A DNA stretch of 20,743 nucleotides from CAYVQE01 sp964633205 (GCA_964633205.1 CAZWFN010000118.1:1-20743), one strand, 5' to 3'. Shown: positions 13,367 to 20,743, counted from the first letter of the stretch. Translations and numbers: made by a program. The notes: a model not told the origin generated them from the letters alone.

Positions 13367-15733
13367 CTACGACTGCATGCCGGCGATCTGGATCAGCTTG
13401 CCGGTGGAGGTCTTGATCACGCGTGACTTGGCGGTCTGGCTGGGGTCGAACTTGTACAGGCAGTCGCGCCAGCTGGCCAGCTCCAGAAAGGCCTCCTCGG
13501 CCTGGGCTTCGCCCACGATGGCCTGGAAGACGTGGCCCTGCTCGAAGTAGATGGTGCCCTTCATCTCGCCCAGCCGCAGCGACAGCATGCCCGATTTCCG
13601 CTTGCCGGCGATGGCCCGGATCAGCGTGATGGCGGCCTTGCCCTCCAGCGTACCGGACAGGATCCGCGAGCCGGTGGCCACCACCCCGGCCATGGTGCCG
13701 GTGGGCGGTCCGGGCAGGGTCTGCTCCTCGGGCCGGCTTTCCTCCTCGGGCTTGGGGGCGGCCGGCGGACCGGTGATGGCCTCGTCGGGCAAATCGGGCA
13801 CCGCGGCCTGTTCGGACTGTCCGGTCTGGTCGCCGAGACCGGGCACCTCGCCATCGTCGGCCAGTTCGATGGTCCCGCCTTCGTCGCTCAGATCGATGCC
13901 GTCCTCGCCGACGGATCGCTCGGCCGCGGCCATGGCCGACTCGAGACCCCCCGCGTCGTCCAGCTCGATCACGACACCATCTTCCTCGGCTTCCTCTTCG
14001 GCGAGCGCCGGCTCTTGGGCGTCGGCCGCAGCGTCGACCGAAATCTCGATTTCCGGCGCACCCGCCGAAGGCGCCGGGGCCTCGGCCGGTGTCGCCGGGG
14101 CCGGTGCCCGCTCGCCCGTTGCCAGCTCCTTGTAGATCTTGGCGATGACCACCTCGGGCACGAAGGGCTTGGTGATGAAGTCGACCACACCGGTGTCGAA
14201 GGCCCGGGTCACGGCCTCCGGCGAAGGATCGCTGGAGACCATGAACACCGGTACCTGCAGGCCTTCCCGTCGTAGGAACTCCATCATGGCGAAGCCGTCG
14301 TCGGGATCGATGCGCATCTCGACCAGTAGCGCCGCCACCGGCTCGCTGAGCAGGCTCTCCTGGGCGGTCTGGCTGTCGCGCGCCACCCGCACCCGGAAGC
14401 CCTTCTTGACCAGCTTGAGTTCGATGACCGAGGTCGAGGCGTTGTCCGCATCGGCCACCAGCACCAGCGGATTGGCGGCCGAGAGCTGGGCCCGGGCCTC
14501 GTCGGCGCTGATGACCTCGCCCAGCATGCGCACGATCTGCGGATCGAACAGGCGTTCGGCCTGGGCGCGGATCTCGGCGAAGGCCGCTTCCGGATCGAGG
14601 ATCTCGCCCAGCGGGTTGGTCGGGTTGGCGATCAGATCCTCGTAGGCGTCGACCACCGCGATGATCTTGGCCCCGGTGGGGATGCCTTCGCCGGAGAGCT
14701 GCTCCGGCAGCCCGCTGCCGTCGTAGAACTCGTACAGATGGCCGATGATGTGGTTGACCTGGGGCGGCAGGTGGACCGAGTCGAACAGGCGGGCTGGCGT
14801 CAGGTGGTAACGCCGTGCCCGCCGCCGGTGGTCCTCGCTGTGGGCGATGCTCAACAGCGTCAAGTGCACGCTGGCCCGCTTGCCCAGATCGTGGAGGTAG
14901 GCGGCGATGATGTTGTGGTTGATGTCGCGCTCTTTCAGGCCCATGCGCTCCGAGATCGCCTTGGTCAGCCGCGCGATCTTGGCCGAGTGGCCCTGCATCC
15001 CGGAGCGTTGCATCTCCAGCAGACCGACCAGGATGTTGAGCGTTTCGATGAAGTCGTTGTCGGACACCAGCGAGCCACCGCGCACGGCCTCGATCTGGCG
15101 GGTCCACGACGAAGTGGCTTCGGAGGAGCGCTCCTCCGAAGCCTCGTCCCGCACCACGGCCGGGCCCGAAGACTTCGGCGCCGCCTGGGGCTCCTCCCGG
15201 ACCTGATCGTGATCGAGCACGCGGTCGGAGTACAGCTCCATCGGCTGCTCGGGCTGTTGGGTGCTCGCCTGGTCCAGGGCGGCGAAGGCCTGGATGTCGC
15301 CCTTGTAGTGCTTCTTGATAGCGGCCCGGATGGCCTCGCGCGAGGCCACGAAGGCCTGGACCCGATCGACGCCGGCGACGATCTGGAGCTCCTCGATCAC
15401 CCGCGTCTGCTGCGGCTCCGGTGTGACCACGCCCAGGGTGTTTTTCTGCCGGTCGTAGAGCACGGGCAGCAGGTGGTTCTTCTCGGCAACCGCTTGCGGG
15501 ACCATCTCGATCAACTCGGCCCCGATGCCGATGCGCTGCAGCTTGGCCGAGGCGACGAAGCGGGTGTTGAACTCCTTGGCCAGAAACTTGAGCAGGTTCT
15601 CTTCACTCAAGTAGCCCAGCTCCAACAGGGCTTCACCCAACAGCTGGCCGGTCTCCTGCTGGTGGCTCAGGGCGGCTTCCAGCTGGGCCTGATCGATCAG
15701 CTTGGCTTGGAGGAGCTTCTCACCGAACTTCAC
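13367..15733 (-). CDS. MshEN / HD-GYP-like / pseudo-receiver / DUF4388 signalling protein
   Basis: This is a 788-residue multidomain cytoplasmic protein. Residues 1-145 match the GspE/MshE N-terminal domain (AKLIDQAQLEAAL, GQLLGEALLELGYLSEENLL), a fold that can bind cyclic di-GMP. A linker follows, then an HD-GYP-like domain (about 225-410) with H249, H281-D282 (LHDLGK) and YEFYDGSGLP. The usual HHExxDGxGYP is changed to LYExxDGxGLP, so activity is doubtful. A receiver-like domain (about 421-540) keeps D428, D430, S500 and K522 but has E472 where the phosphorylated Asp should be. A long acidic Ala/Pro linker (540-685) leads to DUF4388 (about 690-775; KSGMLSLRLGEMKGTIYFEQGHVFQA). GTG 15733 overlaps the stop of the YhaM-like gene, with AAGGAG 8 bases upstream. 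Confidence 0.9.
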   Translation of the reverse strand: MKFGEKLLQAKLIDQAQLEAALSHQQETGQLLGEALLELGYLSEENLLKFLAKEFNTRFVASAKLQRIGIGAELIEMVPQAVAEKNHLLPVLYDRQKNTLGVVTPEPQQTRVIEELQIVAGVDRVQAFVASREAIRAAIKKHYKGDIQAFAALDQASTQQPEQPMELYSDRVLDHDQVREEPQAAPKSSGPAVVRDEASEERSSEATSSWTRQIEAVRGGSLVSDNDFIETLNILVGLLEMQRSGMQGHSAKIARLTKAISERMGLKERDINHNIIAAYLHDLGKRASVHLTLLSIAHSEDHRRRARRYHLTPARLFDSVHLPPQVNHIIGHLYEFYDGSGLPEQLSGEGIPTGAKIIAVVDAYEDLIANPTNPLGEILDPEAAFAEIRAQAERLFDPQIVRMLGEVISADEARAQLSAANPLVLVADADNASTSVIELKLVKKGFRVRVARDSQTAQESLLSEPVAALLVEMRIDPDDGFAMMEFLRREGLQVPVFMVSSDPSPEAVTRAFDTGVVDFITKPFVPEVVIAKIYKELATGERAPAPATPAEAPAPSAGAPEIEISVDAAADAQEPALAEEEAEEDGVVIELDDAGGLESAMAAAERSVGEDGIDLSDEGGTIELADDGEVPGLGDQTGQSEQAAVPDLPDEAITGPPAAPKPEEESRPEEQTLPGPPTGTMAGVVATGSRILSGTLEGKAAITLIRAIAGKRKSGMLSLRLGEMKGTIYFEQGHVFQAIVGEAQAEEAFLELASWRDCLYKFDPSQTAKSRVIKTSTGKLIQIAGMQS
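15116..15143. repeat. Perfect 28-bp palindrome inside a coding region
   Basis: The left half is GGCTTCGGAGGAGC (15116-15129), and the right half (15130-15143) is its exact reverse complement, all 14 pairs. It lies in the linker-coding part between the MshEN and HD-GYP-like domains, where it encodes acidic residues near EASEERSSEA. In the mRNA it could form a long stem with a very tight loop. On DNA it could be a dyad binding site. Its function is unknown. Confidence 0.9.
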
Positions 15734-16857
15734 TCCGAACGCTCCTTCTCGTCTCCGGCCGACGAACCGAACAGGTCGCCGGTCTCGCCGCCCGCCTCGG
15801 CCAGCTCGCCCAATCCGGCCAGCGGGCGGTGCTTCAAATCAGCATTTCGCGGTCGTTCGTCCGGCGCAACCGGCCGCGGTGATTCGTTTTCGAGGAAGAG
15901 GTAGCTGTCGAACTGGACCTGGTAGGACGACCAGCGTTGTCCCTTCTCCCGGTCGGATACCTCGAATACGCTCTTGAGCTTCGAATCCAGATTGTCGGCG
16001 AAATGCAGCGCCAGGGCTTCTGCGAACTTGGGCACCACCGGTGAGCCGAACTCCTTGCGGCCGTGGTGCGACAGGATCATGTGGCTCAGTTTGAGACGCA
16101 GGGTCTCGTCGACGGCGGGTTCGGCGCTGGCCCAAGAATCGAGCAGCGAGGCGCCGATGACCAGATGGCCGATGAGGTTGCCCTCGTCGGTGTAGCGGAA
16201 GCTGGTGCCGGTCTCCAACTCGCGCAGCTTGCCCAGGTCGTGCAAAAAGGCCCCGGCCAGCAGGAGGTCGCGATCGAGGCGCGGGTAGAGCGCGGCCATT
16301 TCGGCCACCAGGCGCATGACCGCCAGGGTGTGCTCCAGCAGCCCGCCCAGCGTGGCGTGATGGTGGGTCTTGGCCGCCGGGGCGCGGGCCAAAGCCTCGC
16401 TGAAGGTCGGCTCGTCGAGCCGCGTCAACAGCATCCGGCGCAGACCGGCGTGCTGCAGGCTCTCGAGCAAAACGCGCACCTCACCCAGCATCTTCTGCGG
16501 GCTATGCGCCGCGGAGCCCAAGAAGTCCGGCAGCGCATCGTCGCCGGGCGTGGGTACCTTGGTCAGCTTCTTGACCTTGAGCTGCGGGTTGCCGCGGTAG
16601 GTCTGGGCCTCGCAATCGACGCGCACGAAATCCCCGGCGCCGAACGCCTCGCGCTGCACGGTGATCTCGACGTTGTCCCACATCTTGGCGTTGATGGTGC
16701 CGTCGCGGTCTTGTAGCACCAGCGCCAGATAGGGCGTACCGTTCTTGTTCAGCGGGACCTGCTTGTCCTGGACCAGAAAGGTGCCCGAGACCGGGAAGGA
16801 CCGGTCCTTGCGTTCCAGCCGGTCGCGGATATCGGAGATGAATGCTCTGCCCGCCAC
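15730..16857 (-). CDS. YhaM-like 3'-5' exoribonuclease (OB fold plus HD domain)
   Basis: This is a 375-residue protein. Residues about 20-100 form an OB-type nucleic-acid-binding fold (PYLALVLQDRDGTINAKMWDN, RGNPQLKVKKL). Residues about 160-300 are an HD phosphohydrolase domain with HHHATLGGLLEHTLAV (H176), FLHDLGK (H206-D207), SHHG (H264-H265) and HFADNLDSKL (D288), the ligand set expected for a two-metal HD enzyme. This is the layout of Bacillus YhaM and related 3'-5' exoribonucleases, which trim RNA or single-stranded DNA; that activity is inferred from the family. The start GTG 16857 has GGGAGG 8 bases upstream. The stop overlaps the start of the signalling gene as GTGA, so the two are probably translated together. 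It lies 59 bases after the barrel-protein gene, with no terminator or promoter in between. Confidence 0.88.
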   Translation of the reverse strand: MAGRAFISDIRDRLERKDRSFPVSGTFLVQDKQVPLNKNGTPYLALVLQDRDGTINAKMWDNVEITVQREAFGAGDFVRVDCEAQTYRGNPQLKVKKLTKVPTPGDDALPDFLGSAAHSPQKMLGEVRVLLESLQHAGLRRMLLTRLDEPTFSEALARAPAAKTHHHATLGGLLEHTLAVMRLVAEMAALYPRLDRDLLLAGAFLHDLGKLRELETGTSFRYTDEGNLIGHLVIGASLLDSWASAEPAVDETLRLKLSHMILSHHGRKEFGSPVVPKFAEALALHFADNLDSKLKSVFEVSDREKGQRWSSYQVQFDSYLFLENESPRPVAPDERPRNADLKHRPLAGLGELAEAGGETGDLFGSSAGDEKERSE

Positions 16858-16916
16858 CCAGGTGGCCTCCCGGGGCCGGTCGAAGCTAGACCACCGCCTG
16901 GCACGGTTGCCCGCGC

Positions 16917-17960
16917 CTACCAGCCGGCCGGTGGCGTTTCCGCTGGCGACTCGTCCTGCTCCTCATCGCCGCCGAGGGCAGGGATGCTGAGCACGTCCAG
17001 CCGGTAGCTGAAGTTGACCAGGAAACGAAAACCCTCTTTGTCGCGGAACCCGCTATCGAATACCGGAATCTGGCAGGCGAATGACAGCAGCGCCGGGCTG
17101 CCCTTGGGCAGGAACGTGACCGCGGGGGTGATGAACAGCTGCGCGACACCGTCGCCGAACACGCCGTTGATCTCCAGCATCGGAGCGGTGTGCTCGTAGA
17201 GAAAAGCAAACGGCAGTGCCAGGTTGAAAAAGAAGTCGAAGTGGCTTTCCTCGGCCAGCTCCTCGCCGACCGCCGGCGGGTTTTCCGGATCGTAGAACTG
17301 CTCGTTCAGGCGCATCACGCCGCCGAGCTGCAGTTGGGGCGAGAAGCGGCCCAGATTGTAGGCGGCCGAGACGTAGGGCGCGATTCTAAACGACGTCGAG
17401 TGGGCGAAGGGGGTCTTGGGCGGCATGAAGTCAGTCGACCACTTGTCGACGCCCAGCGGGATGTTGCTCATCACGCCGACGGCCAGGAAGAACCGGTCTT
17501 CTTTCTTATTGCCCACCACGTTGGCCTTCAGGCCCAGGCGCAGACCGGGCATGTCGAAATCGGGGCTGCCGTCCCAGGAGGGCGGATTCTGATAATCGGG
17601 ATCCAGCTTTTTGGCCCGCTTGGCCGCGTTTTTCTCCTGATCACCGGTCTCGTCCGGATTGAGAACCAGCGGGAAGCCGACGTTGAGCTCCAGGATGTCC
17701 AGTATCGACCAGGTCAGACCGGGGGTGAACACGAATCCCACCTGCGCGTTGGGCCTGGATTGGGCGTTGGGTAGATCGAACAGTGTGGAGTTGAAGTAGA
17801 AACTGGTCTCGGTCCAGGCCGCTTCGGTCCGCAGGGCCCGGACGATGTAGATTTCCTTCTCCTCGTTCACGACGTTGGCGCCAGCGGCCAACGGGAAGGC
17901 GATCGCAGCCACGAGTGCAAGGCTGGCAAGGACCGGGATGGTTGTCGGACGCTCGTTCAT
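16917..17960 (-). CDS. Predicted outer-membrane beta-barrel protein
   Basis: This is a 347-residue exported protein. A signal peptide, MNERPTTIPVLASLALVAAI and then FPLAAGA, is likely cut before NVVNEEKE. The rest alternates short amphipathic strands with aromatic ends, such as TSFYFNSTLFDL, QVGFVFTPGLTW, LRLGLKANVVG, FRIAPYVSAAYNLG and LQLGGVMRLN. This fits a transporter or porin-like barrel, though I cannot name the family. The C-terminus (GGDEEQDESPAETPPAGW) is hydrophilic and does not end in an aromatic residue, which is unusual for a barrel inserted by the Bam route. The start ATG 17960 has GGGAGG 4 bases upstream; an in-frame ATG 12 bases earlier lies on the ribosome binding site. The promoter is at 18022-18050. 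Confidence 0.8.
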   Translation of the reverse strand: MNERPTTIPVLASLALVAAIAFPLAAGANVVNEEKEIYIVRALRTEAAWTETSFYFNSTLFDLPNAQSRPNAQVGFVFTPGLTWSILDILELNVGFPLVLNPDETGDQEKNAAKRAKKLDPDYQNPPSWDGSPDFDMPGLRLGLKANVVGNKKEDRFFLAVGVMSNIPLGVDKWSTDFMPPKTPFAHSTSFRIAPYVSAAYNLGRFSPQLQLGGVMRLNEQFYDPENPPAVGEELAEESHFDFFFNLALPFAFLYEHTAPMLEINGVFGDGVAQLFITPAVTFLPKGSPALLSFACQIPVFDSGFRDKEGFRFLVNFSYRLDVLSIPALGGDEEQDESPAETPPAGW

Positions 17961-18021
17961 CGTTCCTCCCATGTCTCGGGAGCCGCCCTTCGCCTGGGGA
18001 CCGGCTCCACCCGCGCGCACC

Positions 18022-18050
18022 GTAATAGTATTCGGCAGCCGCCAAGTCAA
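18022..18050 (-). promoter_or_regulatory. Sigma-70-like promoter for the barrel-protein gene
   Basis: Read on the minus strand, TTGACT (18045-18050) is followed after exactly 17 bases by TATTAC (18022-18027). The matches are 5 of 6 and 4 of 6. The start site would be near 18015, which gives a leader of about 55 bases. It is back to back with the promoter at 18095-18123, with 44 bases between the two -35 boxes. Confidence 0.62.
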
Positions 18051-18094
18051 GCAAAAACTGGCCTAGTTCCATTGGGTTTCTGGGGAGATTGGGC

Positions 18095-18123
18095 TTGACA
18101 GTACGACCCGATTGAATTATATG
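18095..18123 (+). promoter_or_regulatory. Sigma-70-like promoter for the thrombospondin-type-3 lipoprotein gene
   Basis: A perfect -35 box TTGACA (18095-18100) is followed after 17 bases by TATATG (18118-18123), inside the AT-rich run ATTGAATTATATG. The start site would be near 18130, giving a leader of about 74 bases. Confidence 0.68.
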
Positions 18124-18126
18124 CTT

Positions 18127-18140
18127 GGCCACCTGTGGCC
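18127..18140. repeat. Inverted repeat at the predicted transcription start
   Basis: GGCCAC and GTGGCC form a six-base inverted repeat with a 2-base centre, right at the expected start of the lipoprotein mRNA. It could be an operator for a repressor, or the first bases of a 5' stem. No T-run follows. In DNA this GC-rich it may also be chance. Confidence 0.35.
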
Positions 18141-18203
18141 CCGGTCTGCACCGAGGTGTTCCGCCCGGGCGCCGGTGAAAACGCTTGTGTGAAGGAGGCT
18201 TCG

Positions 18204-19538
18204 GTGAACGGACAGCTTCGATCAGCAGCGAAGGCGTGGGGTTTGATTCTGAGCGGCTTGCTGGTTTTGCCGCTGGCTGGTTGCCGCGGTGGGGTGGGCT
18301 CGAGTTGCCTGACGGACTCGGACTGCGAGATGGGCCTGATCTGCGTCAAGCGGACCGAGACGATCGACGGGGAACGCTACGAGGAGCTCAACGGCAGCTG
18401 TCATCGGGATCCGGACGAGGACTCCATCCCGGCCGACGGCAACAAGAGCGGCAGCGAGATCGATCGCCGTTGCGGGGTCCACGTGACCATCAACCCCGAG
18501 ACCGGGGCCGAGCAGGTCTACGAGCAGGTGATCGGCGAGTGCGACGACAACTGCCCGGACGTTAGCAATTCGCGGCTGCTGCTGCGCTTCGTGTGCATGG
18601 CCGAGGACGACTGCTGTCCGGCCAGCGACGATGAAAAGGAAAAGGCCGATCGTTTCGATCAGTGTGCGGACATCACCGACCAGCAGGACACCTGCGCGGC
18701 CTGCTTCGTCGGCGAGGGGCGGACGCCCGAGGTCTGCTACCTGTCGTTTGCCGAAGGCTACGATCTCGACGACAACGGTTGCATCCGTTGCCGACCGGCC
18801 AGCGATCGGATGCCGTGCGACGACAACGACGACTGCGATCAGGCGGTGGCCGCCGGCGACCTGCCCACCCCCGCCTGCTCGGGCAAGTGGGGCTGCTCCG
18901 GCGACTACTGCAAGTTCTCGCCCGAGCGGGTGCGCGTCCAGGACGAGGACGGCTACACCGTGTTGTGGCAGCTCGATTCGGATTTCGACGGGGTGGGCGA
19001 TTCCTGCGACAACTGCCCCAATGTGCCCAACGGGATCGAGTGCGACAATCCGCTGTTCGAACAGAACTGCGACGCCAACGAGGACGGGTTGATCACGCCG
19101 CAAGAGCTGGCCTGGGGCGGCCAGGCCAACGCCGACGGTGACCGCTACGGCGACGCCTGCGACCTGTGTCCCAACCTGGCCGACGACGACAACCGCGATC
19201 TGGACAACGACGGCAAGGCCAACCCCTGCGACAACGACGACGACGGCGACGGCATCTGCGACCCGGGCATCTCGGCCGACGACTGCACCGGCAGCGACAA
19301 CTGCCCCGAGGTGTGGAACCCCGACCAGCGGGATCTCGATGGTGACGGCAAAGGTGACGCCTGCGATGCGGACGCCGACGGCGACGGCATCCGTGAGGAC
19401 GGCGATCAGAGCGGCGTGGCCGGCGACAACCCCTGCACCGGTGGGCAGCGCCGGCAGTGCGACGACAACTGCCCGGAAACCCCGAACCCGGACCAGGCCG
19501 ACTCCGACGGCGACGGGGTGGGCGACGCCTGCGAGTAG
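18204..19538 (+). CDS. Cys-rich lipoprotein with thrombospondin type 3-like repeats
   Basis: This is a 444-residue exported protein. The signal peptide MNGQLRSAAKAWGLILSGLL ends in the lipobox PLAGC, with C27 the likely lipidated residue. The first half is Cys-rich and acidic (CLTDSDCEMGLICV, GECDDNCPDV). The second half (about 255-444) carries calcium-binding-type repeats: DSDFDGVGDSCDNCPNVPN, NADGDRYGDACDLCPN, NDDDGDGICDPG, DLDGDGKGDACDADADGDG and SDGDGVGDACE. This type usually forms a calcium-wrapped stalk or surface protein. GTG 18204 has an ideal AAGGAGG 5 bases upstream; earlier in-frame starts would hide the signal peptide. It has its own promoter and terminator, so it is a single-gene unit. 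Its ligand or partner is unknown. Confidence 0.92.
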   Translation: MNGQLRSAAKAWGLILSGLLVLPLAGCRGGVGSSCLTDSDCEMGLICVKRTETIDGERYEELNGSCHRDPDEDSIPADGNKSGSEIDRRCGVHVTINPETGAEQVYEQVIGECDDNCPDVSNSRLLLRFVCMAEDDCCPASDDEKEKADRFDQCADITDQQDTCAACFVGEGRTPEVCYLSFAEGYDLDDNGCIRCRPASDRMPCDDNDDCDQAVAAGDLPTPACSGKWGCSGDYCKFSPERVRVQDEDGYTVLWQLDSDFDGVGDSCDNCPNVPNGIECDNPLFEQNCDANEDGLITPQELAWGGQANADGDRYGDACDLCPNLADDDNRDLDNDGKANPCDNDDDGDGICDPGISADDCTGSDNCPEVWNPDQRDLDGDGKGDACDADADGDGIREDGDQSGVAGDNPCTGGQRRQCDDNCPETPNPDQADSDGDGVGDACE

Positions 19539-19572
19539 CGTTCTCGCCCAAGCCGGAGTTCGCGTTCGTACC

Positions 19573-19597
19573 GAGGGCCGCCAGCGGCCCTCTTTTT
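19573..19597 (+). terminator. Intrinsic terminator after the lipoprotein gene
   Basis: GAGGGCCG (19573-19580) and CGGCCCTC (19585-19592) form a perfect eight-base stem with loop CCAG, followed directly by TTTTT (19593-19597). It lies 34 bases after the stop codon and separates this unit from the next gene. Confidence 0.88.
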
Positions 19598-19642
19598 CGT
19601 GGCAAGCCGGGTCCCCGGCCCGACCCACCGGAGGGCGGAAGG

Positions 19643-20548
19643 GTGCTGAGCGAATCGCTGCTGGCCCTGCGGCCCACCAACACCATGCACCAGCTGGGGG
19701 CCGACAGTGCGGTACCGCTGTTCAACGCCCGCCTGTTGCTCGACGCCCTGGACGGGCCGCCGTTGTGGATGCCGCGGCTGCTCCACCCGGCGGCGGCGGC
19801 CGGTGTGCTGCGGGCGGCCGCCCACCGGCGGGCCGTGGTCGGTCTGTGCGCCGGCGGGGCGGACACGCCGAGCGCCCTGCGCCGCCAGCTACGGCCGGGC
19901 GCCTGGATGCAGGCGGCCGCCGCGGCGGTGGCCGAGGTGGCCGAGGTGGCTGAGGTGCCGCCGTTCGCCATCCACCTGCAGCTGCCGCCGTTCGCCGAGG
20001 CGACCGGCGCAGAGGCCGATGCGGCGACCGAGCTGGTCACCGGCTGCGTCCAGGGCGGCTTCACCTCCTTCGGTCTGGATTTGACCGTCTGTCCGGCCGC
20101 GGCGGCGCCCGCGCTGGCGGCCGAGGTGCTGGCCGCGGCCCTGGATTTCGAGTTGACCATCTGCGTGGCGTTGGCGGACGCGGCGCCCGAATCCACAGGC
20201 CGGCAGCTCGAGGCGTTGCGGGCCGCCGGAGTGGTCCCCGACCTGGTGTGCCTGCCGCCCCCGGCCGGGGGTGATGCCACCCTGGCCGAGGTGCTCGGAA
20301 GCGCCCGGCTGGCCTGGTTCGATGCGCGGCCCGAGAAGATCGGACGGGCGTCGCTGCCGGCCGAGCTGGCCGCCGTGGTGGGCGAGCCGTTTTCCGGCCA
20401 CACCGCTGCGGCCGGCGGCGCCGGGGCGGCCGATCCGGATCGCGTCGAGGCCATGAGCTACATCGCGGCCCACAGCCGCCTCGGCCAGCTGCGGTTGACG
20501 GGCAGCCTGGAGCCCGTGCTGGCCCGCCTGGTGGACCGGTGCGGGTGA
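19643..20548 (+). CDS. Possible class II aldolase-like TIM-barrel protein, function unclear
   Basis: This is a 301-residue protein, rich in Ala and Leu, without a signal peptide. Patterns such as VPLFNARLLLDAL, FAIHLQLPP, GFTSFGLDLTV, FELTICVALA and HSRLGQLRLTGS recall class II (GatZ/fructose-bisphosphate) aldolase barrels. However, the metal-ligand segment usually written HxDHG reads HLQLPP here, so it may lack that chemistry. I do not name a reaction. GTG 19643 has GGAGG 8 bases upstream and lies 45 bases after the terminator, leaving little room for a promoter of its own; none was recognised. A ninefold-periodic stretch at 19931-19957 encodes AEVAEVAEV. Its end overlaps the start of rsmD by 10 bases (or 4, if the later GTG is used). 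Confidence 0.72.
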   Translation: MLSESLLALRPTNTMHQLGADSAVPLFNARLLLDALDGPPLWMPRLLHPAAAAGVLRAAAHRRAVVGLCAGGADTPSALRRQLRPGAWMQAAAAAVAEVAEVAEVPPFAIHLQLPPFAEATGAEADAATELVTGCVQGGFTSFGLDLTVCPAAAAPALAAEVLAAALDFELTICVALADAAPESTGRQLEALRAAGVVPDLVCLPPPAGGDATLAEVLGSARLAWFDARPEKIGRASLPAELAAVVGEPFSGHTAAAGGAGAADPDRVEAMSYIAAHSRLGQLRLTGSLEPVLARLVDRCG

Positions 20549-20743
20549 TCGGTGGCTCGGCCCGCGGGCGCCGCCTGCAGGCCGGCGCCGGAGGGGGAAT
20601 CAGACCCACCACCGACCGGGTTCGCGAGGCCGTATTCGATCTGATCGGACCGGCCGGTCCGGGCGAGCGGGTGCTCGATCTGTTCGCCGGCAGTGGAGCG
20701 CTGGGCATCGAGGCCCTCAGCCGCGGCGCCCGGCTGGCGGTGT
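20539..20743 (+). CDS. rsmD: 16S rRNA guanine-N2 methyltransferase RsmD, N-terminal part
   Basis: The window ends after the first 68 residues. They read MRVIGGSARGRRLQAG, then RPTTDRVREAVFDLIG, then RVLDLFAGSGALGIEALSRG, which is the SAM-binding motif I. These are classic marks of RsmD, which methylates G966 of 16S rRNA (E. coli numbering) in the small subunit. The start GTG 20539 gives the family-typical MRVIGG; a second GTG at 20545 would overlap the previous stop as GTGA. The tight overlap with the aldolase-like gene suggests translational coupling. The catalytic NPPY region lies beyond the edge. Confidence 0.94.
   Translation, partial: MRVIGGSARGRRLQAGAGGGIRPTTDRVREAVFDLIGPAGPGERVLDLFAGSGALGIEALSRGARLAV

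Noticed and set aside
18222..19628. Minus-strand open frame opposite the thrombospondin type 3 lipoprotein
   Set aside because: Its Val/Ala/Gly-rich repeats are the complement of the Asp/Gly repeat codons, and it would cross a terminator and lacks a start context.
19931..19957. Three tandem 9-base units, GCCGAGGTG type
   Set aside because: A short in-frame repeat encoding AEV three times is ordinary slippage in a GC-rich gene and is noted only inside the gene entry.

Overview
This is a very GC-rich bacterial chromosomal window with 16 protein-coding genes, two of them cut by the window edges. It has no tRNA, rRNA, CRISPR array or insertion sequence that I can see. Half of the chosen starts are GTG, and several gene pairs overlap by 4 bases. 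The content suggests a Gram-negative relative of Myxococcota or the former Deltaproteobacteria: Cys-rich lipoproteins with MopE-like DNDCDG motifs and thrombospondin type 3 repeats, a DUF4388 protein, a NtrC-type two-component system, a PSP1/RicT protein and a TatD-radical SAM fusion. The taxon is an inference from gene families only.

Left part (1-4791): the start of an acyl-CoA carboxyltransferase gene runs off the left edge on the minus strand. A 441-base non-coding region follows. It carries an excellent sigma-54 promoter, a perfect IHF-consensus match and two dyads, and it leads into a gene for a FliA/WhiG-type sigma factor. Convergent to this gene lies a two-gene minus-strand operon: a soluble TPR-histidine kinase and an NtrC-family sigma-54 activator. 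The simplest reading is a cascade in which the kinase phosphorylates the activator, the activator switches on sigma-54 transcription of the alternative sigma factor, and that factor drives an unknown regulon. No flagellar genes are in view.

Centre (5035-11811): a probable five-gene housekeeping operon, holB, PSP1/ricT, metG, a HEAT-repeat gene and tatD-radical SAM. It has a good sigma-70-like promoter and very tight spacing. The order holB-ricT-(...)-metG-tatD recalls the Bacillus subtilis chromosome.

Right part (11838-20743): a lipoprotein with four MopE-like motifs and a formylglycine-generating-enzyme-like domain. Then, on the minus strand, come an outer-membrane barrel protein, a YhaM-like exoribonuclease and a MshEN / HD-GYP-like / pseudo-receiver / DUF4388 signalling protein; the last two overlap. 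Inside the signalling gene is a perfect 28-bp palindrome. A pair of divergent sigma-70-like promoters serves the barrel protein and a thrombospondin type 3 lipoprotein, whose gene ends in a clear intrinsic terminator. The window closes with a class II aldolase-like gene overlapping the start of rsmD.

All assignments rest on reading the sequence and on remembered family features. No database search was done.
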